A DNA stretch of 64,000 nucleotides, from positions 17,799,001-17,863,000 of the forward strand of contig NC_091972.1 in the NCBI RefSeq assembly GCF_036711975.1, in the 5' to 3' direction. Under the pieces are notes generated by a model. The model did not search any database, was not told where the DNA came from, and saw nothing but the letters and a program-made list of their open reading frames with translations. Source of the stretch: Onthophagus taurus (lineage: Eukaryota > Arthropoda > Insecta > Coleoptera > Scarabaeidae). Every line of letters starts with the position of its first letter. Position 1 is the first letter of the stretch. A program made the position numbers and the translations under genes. Positions 35,195 to 47,100 of this stretch are shown one piece after another.

Positions 35195-38100
35195 TCATTC
35201 CGAATGCGTATCTAATCCCAAATTTGAATGAACATTATCTGGCAAGAAGTTTTTCTCGTCAGGCAATAAACAAATGACTCCTACAGCCATTAGAAAATGC
35301 CACAAGCTGTGCAAATACTTGTAATTACTTTGCGTTTGGAACAATGCGTAAACAAGTAAAGCAACGATTACAATAGTGCTGCCAATTGGAAGATAAATCT
35401 TCAAATATCGCTTTTTGGGAAACAGGCACTTGTTCTTCTTGCTCAAATAATACCAATTTCCAATTAAAATACCCACCCCGATAGCGCTGGGTATAACAAA
35501 TACCCACAACGAGGTTTTATCAAAGGTAGTTCCAAAAGACAGGACGATACAACCCGCCATATGAGCGATCGAAACGTATGGTTGGGGTAGATATGCCATA
35601 GCAATAAGAGTTACCCAGATGGAAAGTAAACCGGAGAAGAAGTCGGAGAATTGAAGCACTCCTAAACGTACGATACAGAAACTTATTATCCTTTCACCGG
35701 CGTCGCAAGCGTGGTATAGGCTTGAAAAGAAGAAAGTTGAAAAATAGACGATTGCTTCCACGTAGTATTGGCGTTTATAGGCGATATATGCGGCTGGAAT
35801 AAAAGCTACGTTACTTATCACTAAAAGTGTCATTTCTAGGACTAGCATTCCATATGGAGTTGCGCGTGAACCATCGCTACAATCATATCCTAAAAAAAAT
35901 TGATTACTAAATTGATAATAAATGGACCGCGTTATACATCACTTGACTAAGCCATGTTTTATCGTTTTTAGAGATTTTCATACTGTCTGGTAGGTAAAGG
36001 TCTAACTTATATAAGAAAAAATTCAGAATACCGAAAGACTTAAAATACTATTTGTTCTAAAGGATAAAGGTAAGCGCGTTATACGATTTCAAGTCCGATT
36101 TGCATCATACGTCTAAGAACCGACTTAGATACACCAAGAAATTTTACGATAGAAAAAATAGATGTACCTACAATTTCGGGCCAGTGTCGTTTTCTAGATG
36201 ATAGTATAAAATTAAAAGTTTGTCTTTTATTTTATATAGAATTTAAGTCTAACTAGTTTCGGCCATTGGCCATCTTCAGAGACTCTACAAATAGATTAAC
36301 ATCTCTCATATTATTCATTTTACGAACTATGTGCACTATGTTGCATATTTAGCTATGCTTATATTGTGTTATAGTAGTACTGTTCAACACCTTACGAGTA
36401 AAATGGTTTTTGTCCTAGTCCCAAGAGTTGCCCAACTTTTAACTTCTTAAAGCTAAAACAATTGGTCGTAACGGGACGCATGTGCACTTTTCTCTTTAGT
36501 GTCCTTATAATATAGCAGTGTTTCATTTTAAAAATAATAATTAATAAAAATATCTAAAAAGATATTTTTATTAATAAAAGTAATGATTAACATGAATAAT
36601 GTGATTTACAAACTATAGGTATATTGACTCTATTACAATAAAACTATATTCTTTGTTAAATATTGATAAGAACATCACAGGTATTAAAGACTTTTCCTCA
36701 AAATACATTATATTGTTTATAGGCTTATAAATAAAATAGTTAAAAAAAATAACAAAAACATAATTCCTCTAAAATAAAGCTAAAATAAAGCCTAAGCCTA
36801 AGCTAAAATTGAGCTTAGGTCAGTTAGGTTTTGTATTTTATTGTAGGGTTACTATCAACCTTTGAGCGGGTGAAAATACACCTTTATTTGGTGTTTTTGC
36901 TAAAAAAGGTTCAAAAGTCTTAACAATTCTTTAAACTCTTCGAACGACATGCGAACATTTTTAAAAAATTGCAAATCGTCTTCCTCTTTCTCCAACATGT
37001 TTCTAATCAGAGTGGCATAATTTCCCTCTAATTTTCTAATTTTATTGATTGGTCTTCTGCCAAAACGCCGTTGTCTTTTATTCCTTAATCTTTGTGCGAT
37101 TAATAGCAATTTTCACAATTTTCTTTTTGTTCATAATAAACAAAACGAAACTGTTTTGTCTCCCGATTTCTTTTTTTATATTTGGCACGAGTTGTGGCAC
37201 GACTGTTTATATGTCAAAATCCTCCTTTAATGTACTGTGCTTAAATATTGCATGAACCAATCCCTTTCCTTATAGCTACAGCTAAAGCAAACGCTTATGA
37301 CTATGACTAAAACTAAAACACTTTGCATGAACCACCTTAATTTTATTATTATATTTGTAATCTTCATAAAATAACCTTTAAAATGAGCCTAAACTTGACG
37401 CATTTATCACAATAAACTAAAAAGATCGAACTTTCAACCTTTAATTTTGACATAGTTGTCAACTTCATAAAAAATCCTTTCAAATGAGTCCAAACTCGAC
37501 ATATTTAACTTTAATATTAATGAAAATACAATCACTTCCGGTTTGAAACGTCAACGTCAATTTTGACATATTTGTCATCTTCATTAAAAAACCTTTAAAA
37601 TGAGTCCAAACAAGACGCACTTATTTCAAAAACCAAAAAAAGTTAGAATAAAAAACATTAAACCCGAAATTAGCAACAATCAATATAGCAATTTAATTTT
37701 TAAATATTAATACCAACCTTAATTTTTAATTTTTTTTTTATTATATTTTTGTTTTTGTGACAAATATTAAGACATTTTATAAAAATTAAGAATATGTCAA
37801 AACGACGTTGACATTTCAAACCGGAAGTTGCTTATATCTCGAGTAATATTGGAATTAAACGTATCATGTTTGGACTCATTTTAAACGACGATACAAATAT
37901 GTCAAAATTGACGTTGACATTCTTAACCGGAGGTTGACCATAACTTCATTAATATTGAAGATAAATATGTCGTGTTTGTACTCATTTTACAGAATTTGTA
38001 ATGAAGATTAATACACTCCAATAATATACAAGTAATCAGAGTAACAATCGTTTAAAATTTTGACCAATAACGTGATTTGTGGATAAAAGTTACCTATGTT

Positions 38101-41100
38101 TTTCAACTGAATAAATCACATGTGATATTTTATAACCGATAAAAACGCGACTACCATATACAGGGTGTGAGATAAAAAACGCCCCAAGCTGTAACTCTGT
38201 CATTTACATTCCGATTTTCATGAGCGACATCAAATGAAATGGTTTGATGAATACTATGATTTTTTAATTTTTCTAGTCATCACGGTTTTTGAGTTATAAA
38301 GAGCTGAGTATTTTAGAAGTGGAGTATTCAGTATTTGAGTTGTGTTTATAACTCAAAAACCGTGATGACTAGAAAAATTATACGTGCACCATTGGATTCC
38401 ACGTGAAAAAATCTATTAGAACCCGTTTTTACTTTTTTACTAAGTTTCCGGATAGCCGAGATACAGGAGGTGTCTGAAAATCGTAAATTTCAAACACTCC
38501 CTGTATATCAAAAACGAAGAGGGCTATGAAAATTTGGTTTGGGCGATTGTAAGTTTCACAAAAAAGTAGCTCAGGTTCGCGAAAGCCGCAACTTTCTATC
38601 TTTCATAATAACTGAGATACCCTGCAAACCCATCGAAATTTGGACACCCTGTACAGGGTGTCCCAATTTCGATGTCTGCATAGGCTATCTCCGAAACTAA
38701 AAGAGATAGAAAAAAAGTAGCTTACATGTCATGATCTCGTTTTTCGAGAAAATGCTAATGCCGAAAACTCCAAACAGCTATCGTCTTTTGTTTTCGCCCT
38801 ATCGGCAAAAACTAAAAATTTTGCGAAAACGACAATCGCGAATATCTCACTTATTATCAAAGAGGGAGTATTATAAATAAAACATTATATGGGCAACTTT
38901 TTACGAAGAATTCAGTGGCGTAGGTAGAATTTTTTTCCCTCTTGTTATTTTCGAGATTTTAGATGTAACTTTATTTTTTTAAATGGAACCCATAGTTGGT
39001 TATGACCTAAAATAATTTGTTATTTTCTTCTGATAACAAATATATATAGTTTGTAGGGTATATTTCTTATAGTTATTGAATAATTAATAAAAATTCATTT
39101 TGTTTTATCTAAAACTAATGTATGTATTTAAAAGTTAATGTTGCTATGGTGATAACCATACATACTATGATGGAACATAATGTATCAAATAATTGCCAAA
39201 GTTTGTATTTGAAAATTTGATAACAACTCTGGCATTATGAGCTGGTACGATGCACCAGCATGTGAGGTGTCAAAGTATAACAAAACTGAATAAAACTTTA
39301 CAATGAACTTCGAAAATTATAAAAATGTAACATGATGGAATGCTATATTATTATGTTATCAGATAAGAATGCGACGTTAGCCGCGGAATTATATTTCACA
39401 AGGTATCCGGAAAGAAGACAACCGCACGTAAGAACCTTCAGCCGGTTAGCAGAAAATTTAATAGATTTTTGGTACTTTTCCAAACCACGTGCAAAAACAT
39501 ACCACTTCACTTGCGATAAATCCATCAACATCTTGCAGAGAAATTGAACAAGACGTCTGACCCAAAAACCGCTGCTCCCGAATATGAAAGAAAAATATGT
39601 AAACCATACAAAGCGAGGCTAACTCATTATATACGTGCCGGAGATGTCAATCTAAGATTAGAATTTTGTAGATAATATTTAGAAAAATTAAATAATCTGC
39701 TGTTTGTTCAAAATGTCATCTGGACCAATGAAGTCTCTGAGTGTTCAAAGAAGGTTGGGGTTCAATGTATGGTGTGCCCTTTTAAATAATAGAATGTTGG
39801 CATATAGTATCTACCATAAAAACTTAAACTGAGGTAATACCTCAATATATCAAGGCAGCACATTGTGCCTTTGGTCGACATATTTCGACATATTTTCAAT
39901 ATGACGGAGCACCAGCACATAATGCCAGAGTTGTTAGTGAATTTTTAAATACTACTACAAACTTTGGCAATAATTGGAAACAATGGGCACGTTCAGCCGG
40001 TGTCAACTGTTGAGTTGCTATATTAGCAGTTTAGTAAATATCTCAGCGTAAGTAATCTGCGCTTAATTTGTCAGCGGTTGTGAAATTCTAGGTTAGGATT
40101 AATATTTTTTGTTTCTCCCCTTTAATTTGGAAAACTGGCAGAACTGTATAAAATGAAATGAGCCTTAAAATCAACATCATCATCCATTATCTCTTGTAAT
40201 AACACAAAATTTTCAAAAATATTATTGTTGGCCATATTTTTAGGTTATGCTGAACTGCTAATTCTCAATTGCTTGTTCAGCCGATTTCGTTCCGCTGTAT
40301 TAAAGCTCATACAACTAGCTGACTGATTTAATTCAACTGTTGACACCTGCTGAACGTACCCAATGTTTTCCATCATGGTATGGTTATCACCATAACAACA
40401 TTAAGTTTTAAATACATACCATAGTTTTAGAAAGAACAAAAAAAAATGATACATTATGTTCCATCATAGTATGTATGGTTATCACCATAGCAACATTAAC
40501 TTTTAAATACATACATTAGTTTTAGATAGAACAAAATAAATTTTTGTTAATTATTCAATAACTATAAGAAATATACCCCACAAACTATATATATTTGTTA
40601 TCAGAACAAAATAACAAATTATTTTAGGTCATAGCCAACTATGGTTTCCATTTAAAAAAATGAAGTTATGTCTCAAATCTCGAAAATAAAAGATGGGAAA
40701 AAAATTCTACCTACGCCACTGAATTCTTCCTAAAAAATTGCCCATATAATATTTTATTTATAATACTCCATCTTTGATAATAAGTGAGATATTCGCGATT
40801 GTCGTTTTCGCAAAATTTTCAGTTTTTGCCGATAGGGCGAAAACAAAAGACGATAGCTGTTCGGAGTTTTCGGCATTAGCATTTTCTCGAAAAACGAGAT
40901 CATACCATGTAAGCTACTTTTTTTCTATCTCTTTTAGTTTCGGAGATAGCCTATGCGGACATCGAAATTGGGACACCCTGTACAATACATTAACATTAAT
41001 TGTAATTTTAGCAGAGAAAAACAATTACAACATTTTTTGAACATTGTCTTAATCACTTCTGTAATACTGTAGTGCGCCATGGAAAAAAATAACGCGCAAA

Positions 41101-44100
41101 ACTGATAACAGCCATTAAATGATATTTCAATGACTGAAGCCTGTAAATGATTATTTTTTCCCATGGCACACTACAGTATAACTCAAGTGACTTTAAGAGA
41201 ATGTTCGGAAACTATTTTAATGTTTTTCTCTATTACAATTAGTTGATTCGATTGATTGTATTGTACATTAATTGATTCAGAAAAAAAAAATCTGTATCCA
41301 ATAACGTGAAGACAAACATACCGAGTAATTTGAAAATCAAAAGTTGATAATCGCTTGAAATTGAAGATGGCGTTCGAAAAAGTTTATTTGTAGCATGAAT
41401 TCATTACACCTTTTCATTTGATACCTGATTTTTGAGTTAAAAACACAACTCAAATACTGAATACTCCACTTCTAAAATACTCAGCTCTTTATAACTCAAA
41501 AACCGTGATGACTAGAAAAATTAAAAAATCATAGTATTCATCAAACCATTTCATTTGATGTCGTTCATGAAAATCGGAATGTAAATGACAGAGTTACAGG
41601 TTGGGGGGTTTTTTATCTGATACCCTGTATACTTTTGTTTACCTGTCACATTTTTGACAAGTGTAATTAAGTCAAAAATAGTTAATAAATAATGAAAAAT
41701 TGTGCAATTGTCGTGTATTAATCTCTCTAAAATACGCTTGAGCTTGATTTGAAATCAGAATAATTTTATTTTTAATTCACTCAAGTTTAGTTACCCTTTG
41801 GAAATAACTCTCAATCTAAATCAAAAGATGCAACATGCTTTTGATTTCGAGTTATTTCCATGGTAACAAAGCGTTCGTGTAAAAATAAAATTATCCGATT
41901 AAAAGTCAAGCTCTTGTGTATTTATCCCCGATTACAAATTATGTCAAAATTGAGGTTGACATTTTAAACCTGAAGTTAGTTATCATCAGTGCACGGAACT
42001 TTTGTAACAAAACGATACGATTTCCCCCCTCCACTCGTTCCAAATCTTGATTAAAAGAACAGCATACTGTTCAGTGGGAAATTAAAATTTCAAGTTAGAA
42101 AAAAATTGTATTAACAAAAATTGTTCCTGAAACAATTCTAAACAAACTTTGTCAACATTTTTTTTTTTGATGTAATCAATAAATAACATACATAATCACA
42201 CTTAGATGCTTAATTAATAGAGATGTAAAATTATTTTATTAAGATAATTGATTCAAAATCGAAATTGAAACAAATTTTATTTAAAACATTTTTTGATAAA
42301 AACAATAATTATTAAGATAATTAATTTTGATAGCATACTATTCAGAGGGAAATTAAAATTTCAAGTTAGCAAAAATTTGTATTAACAAACACTGTTCCTG
42401 AAGTAATTCTAAACAAATTTTTTAACAACATTTTTTGATTAAATCAACAATAAGGATATAACCTCAAAAATATTAATTTTTGTAGCATACTGTTCAGTGG
42501 GAAATTAAAATTTCAAGTTAGAAAAAAATTGTTCCTGAAACAATTCTAAACAAACTTTGTCAACAATTTTTTTTGATTTAATCAATAATTAAGGAGATAA
42601 CCTTAAAATAATAATTTTTCCGTTTTTATACATAATTATACATAGATGCTTAATTAATAGAGATGTAAAAATTTTTTATTAAGATAATTGATTCAAAATC
42701 GAAATTGAAACAAATTTTATTTAAAACATTTTTTGATAAAAACAATAATTATTGAGATAATTAATTTTGATAGCATACTATTCAGAGGGAAATTAAAATT
42801 TCAAGTTAGCAAAAAATTTTATTAACAAACACTGTTCCTGAAGTAATTCTAAACAAATACTGTCAATAAAAATTTTTGATTTGATCAATAATTAAAAACA
42901 TAACCTCAAAAAAATTTTTATATATCTTTTATTGAGAAAATTGTTTTAGAATTTAATTTAGAACAACTTTTGTATGAAATTTTCTGCTGAGAACGAGTGG
43001 AGGGGGGAAATAGTATCGTTTTGTTACAAAAGTTCCGTGCCCTAGTTATCATATAATAGAAGTTTTATAACTGAAGCACTTTCTTTTTATTTTTAACGTG
43101 TTTTTTTGGGTTATTTCACATTGTTTAAAAAATTGTTAAAAAAGAGCGTTCTTAAATTTTAATCTGTATACTTGTAATACTTTGTCCTTAATTTCATTTT
43201 ACAACCTTTTAAACTTTAATTTTGTAAATTAGTAACTAATAATCTGACTTCAACTTTGATACGTGATCTTTTTTAACAAAAGAAAAAGAAATATTAAGAA
43301 ACTTGTTTGTAAAATAGATAAGATGAGAGATGTTAATCTATTTGTGGAGTCTCTGAAGTAAAAAAATTTTGTACAAAGTACAAAATCAAACTCTAGATTG
43401 TTTTCTTCAAAAATTTTTACACGAATCGTCATCATTTTATCTCTAGTTTTAGTGATTAAATTTATGCCACGACTTACAGAAACACCTGTATGCCCTCTGT
43501 GCTTACAAGCCCCAAACAATTTTCAATAGTTTGAGCCTGTCTATTCTGAGAAGTCTTATATTTTTACAGAGATGGAAACGAAAATCCCGTTTTTCTCAAC
43601 ATTATTCATTTGTCGCTTAGTCAAGTGATGCATAACACGGTCTAAATATTGTCTCCACATTACCTTTATATTTATTAGCACACAAACAAGTAGAAAATAC
43701 AATTCCCTCTGAAACCATAAAAAGACACTTTCCATTATTGGCACATTCTCCAGGTACACAAGGGTACGAGCTAATATCAAATATAACACCAGTTTTACAA
43801 CTAGTTTCGGTCTTTTTACAACTACCATCGCAATTACAATCAGAGGTACAATTTGAATTATCCCGTTTCAGCTTAACATGACATGTTTCCCCACAACTTG
43901 TACAATCCTCAGTTTTACATTTGTTCTCACACGCTTCTACACAATTTTGATACATTTTTAAACAATCCTCCGAACACGTACATTTTTCACACTCTCCGCA
44001 AAACAATTTTAACGTCACATACCAAACTCCGGAATCCGGATACGGCAACATTGCGGAAATGTTTGTTATCGTACTATTTAAAACTAAAGGAGAATCGGAT

Positions 44101-47100
44101 GTTAAGAACCCATCTACACATTTGTCTGGGTATGTTGGAACTTGAACAAACGAATTTCGTATACACGCAACAACTCGATGCGATGTAGGTTCGGGGGTTC
44201 TAATAATTGATCGTCCGCTTTTTGTTATTCTCGGCGCGAAAGCGATTATAAAAGATAACGTTCCGCCTGTATCTACGGCTTCGTCTAAACGAAATCTTAA
44301 CGTGGTGTAATCTTCGCTTGTTAAATTGACGGAAATTGGTATTGAACCGTCCGGATTTGGATGCAAATCAAATTGGTAAAAAAAAGTTTCAGCTTTTCCA
44401 CTTCGTACCAAATCGTATTCTTTATAAAGGACGCGATTAGTCGATAATTCGTTACTAAGTAATTTATACATTGGATCGCCAAATAAATCCGATAAATTTT
44501 TCGTTTTAAATAATTCGTAATAATTTTCTTGGGCGATATTTGCGTTTGACGTTTCAAAACTTTTTATTTGCATTTTTAATTTTCCTTGTTTTTCTTGGTG
44601 GATATTTTTAGATGTAATATTAAACTGGATATACTGCCAAGTATTTTCAATGGTATTTAATCGATAATAAATTGGTTCATTTTTATGCGTTGCTTTTGAT
44701 ATACTAATTAAACCTTGACTATTTAAATTATCGACGTCCGAATAAATTTTGGCCGATAATTCCGTACAATCCGCACAAAACTCTATGTTTGATAAAACCA
44801 ACACAAGCCGATTATTTCCGTTGGGGATAAAAAACTTGTAAGTTTGTGTTTCATTTTGGCTTAGCCTCATATCCATAGATACTCCAGACGTTCCAACATT
44901 AAGCACGAAAGATTTTTTGATAAATAGAGAGGCATCAACGTAAGTCCGACAAAATTGCGATAAACCTAAAATGATGATGAATTAAAATTAAAATTTAATA
45001 CAGTAGACCCCCGACTTACGAAAGCTCTAACTTACAAGCATTTCGACTTACGAGACGTTTAATATCGAAGGTTATAACTCGACTTATTAAATTCCGCAAA
45101 TTGACGTTGCACAACAGGTTATTGTGCAAACATGGTTACTCATATACTACACACAATTTTATACAAACTTCAGTTACTTGTGTTGTGTACGCATGGAAAC
45201 ATCCCGTCTGACGAAGCAGCCTGTTTAGCTATAATAATTGCTGTTGCGTCGGAAGATGGTGTTAAAAAATCAAAAAGGTAGCAGAGAGTATGGATGAGAG
45301 TGGTTAAAGAAAAGATCACTTTTTAGCCACGCAAATCTTCTCAAAGAACTGAAGTTGATCCCACTACATTTAGTGAGTACTAAAATATATTTTCATAGAA
45401 ACCAGGGCATATCTAATTACTTTGTTCCACATAAAATGCAACATGTCAATATAATTTGAAATTACAGTAAAACCTCGATATAACGGATTAATAAAACGAG
45501 AGTAACACTAAAACTAGAAACCGTTTAGCCGTGCATCTCTAGCTCCGGTCTAATGTTAGTTCTAGTGACAGTGGAAGGTAGCGCTAGTTAGCATAAGATA
45601 TCACTATGTAGCATATTTGTATTGAAGTAAAACCAGAACTAACATTAGACCTAGAACTAGAAACATTCGGATTTAGCCGCACGTCTCTCAAGACGGCTAA
45701 ACCCGAATGATTCTAGTTCTAGGTCTTATGATAGCTGTAGTGATAGTGCTGGTGCAAAATTAGAGTTAACACTAGACCTAGAACTAGAAAGTTTCGGGTT
45801 TAGCCGTCTTAAGAGACGAGGGGCTAAATCCGAATCTTTCTAGATCTAGGTCTTGTGTTAGCTCTAGTGATAGTACTAGTGCAAAGATGTTAGTCTAGGT
45901 GGTAGTTCCAGTTTTAATTGTTATTTAGCGTTAGATGTTGGTATATTTTTTTTGAACGAAAAGTAGAACTAACACTAGACCTAGAACTAGAAACATTCGG
46001 GTTTAGCAAACACCTTTTTCCAAACAAAACTTTTCCTTTCCGTTTTCCTCCGCAACACTATTGTGGTTAGTGAATCCCAGTTTTTGTGTATATAGTCGAC
46101 ACGTAAGTATAATGAAGATGGTGATGTCGGTATTTTTAGAGTTTTAAAATGACATCTACAACTCTGATGTTGTTTTAGACTAACTAGCGTTCTTATCGCT
46201 TTCTTTTATTGTTTGAAAACTTCTTTTAGCACCCCATATTGCTATGCCATACACGGCCATGCTGTGGAAGTATGCGAAATACACATTTTGTGATTCAGCC
46301 GATGGTATGTTTTTTACTATTACTTTTAAACAATATAGTGAGGTTGCTAATTTCTTTTTAAGCTGCGATATGTGTTCCGATCAACTCAAAGTTTCCGTAA
46401 ACACCACGCCAAGGAATTTAGTTTTTTGATTTGTAACGTGATCATTGGTTTTCGTATAAAACGTGAGTAACTTGGTTTTAGCTTTATTTAGTTGTAATTT
46501 GTTCGAGTTGGACCACTTTTCTGCCTCAACCATTGTTATACTAGTCTTTTTCTGAAGTCTTTCAATATCCTTTTTCACGTACACCGATATTTCACCTTTC
46601 CAGTGAGTTTGTTGTTATCGCTGATCCAGATATGGAACTAACAGGTTATAGGCCTTATCTTTCATTCCGTATTTGTTCAATTTCTTAGTATGAATGTCAT
46701 GATTTACAAGATCAAAAGCCCTGCTAATATCGCAAAAGGCAAGTTGAGTATATTACTGGTGTGAAGTTATCCATAAATCCCAAACATGAACTTAAAACAT
46801 TAATAGTTCCGTAGCCAATACGATTTTTGTCACCAAATTTCACACACAGGTCACCCTTACCCTTAAAAACAGCTTACAACCCCCATTTGGTAAAAAAAAA
46901 TTTTCAACCCCCACCCGCGAAAAAGAGATGTTTTCGCCCTGATGGGCACCTTCGAATTAAACCAAATTCTACCACATAACAGAACACAGTTCTAAGTATT
47001 TTTATCAATTTTCGAAACACCGGAACCCCTAATGGTTTTCGAGAAAAAAAATCATTCCTATAAACCGCGGATGGGACTTTAGGGGTGAATTTGACCCCGA

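Larger units (their letters stand above)
38157..41633. mobile_element. Nested elements with long inverted repeats
   Basis: Outer arms of about 190 bp, 38157-38346 and 41447-41633, are inverted copies (TACAGGGTGTGAGATAAAAA at the left; AACTCTGTCATTTACATTCC and GTTTTTGAGTTATAAAGAGC in both). Within them a second pair of about 540-bp arms, 38654-39195 and 40445-40985, begins ACAGGGTGTCCCAATTTCGA and includes AGTGGCGTAGGTAGAATTTT and GGTGATAACCATACATACTA. The inner pair encloses a broken transposase. One element thus appears to have inserted into another. Confidence 0.8.
35924..43643. mobile_element. Long TIR element in PGAP6 intron 3 (copy 1 of a family)
   Basis: The left end begins GGACCGCGTTATACATCACT then TGACTAAGC; the right end is the complement, finishing GCATAACACGGTCT at 43643. 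AAAT occurs directly outside both ends (35920-35923 and 43644-43647), a 4-bp target duplication. The sister copy at 58876-63012 has the same ends with AATT. From left to right it contains a 380-bp left module with a hammerhead-like motif, a PGAP6 3' UTR copy, a Harbinger scrap, and a foldback arm interrupted by two insertions (38011-41929 flanked by GATTA, and 41987-43043 flanked by AGTTATCAT). Removing it leaves an intron of about 50 bp. No transposase of its own is seen. Confidence 0.8.

Noticed and set aside
43883..44188. Plus-strand 101-codon frame
   Set aside because: Shadow of PGAP6 exon 3 on the other strand; no domain.
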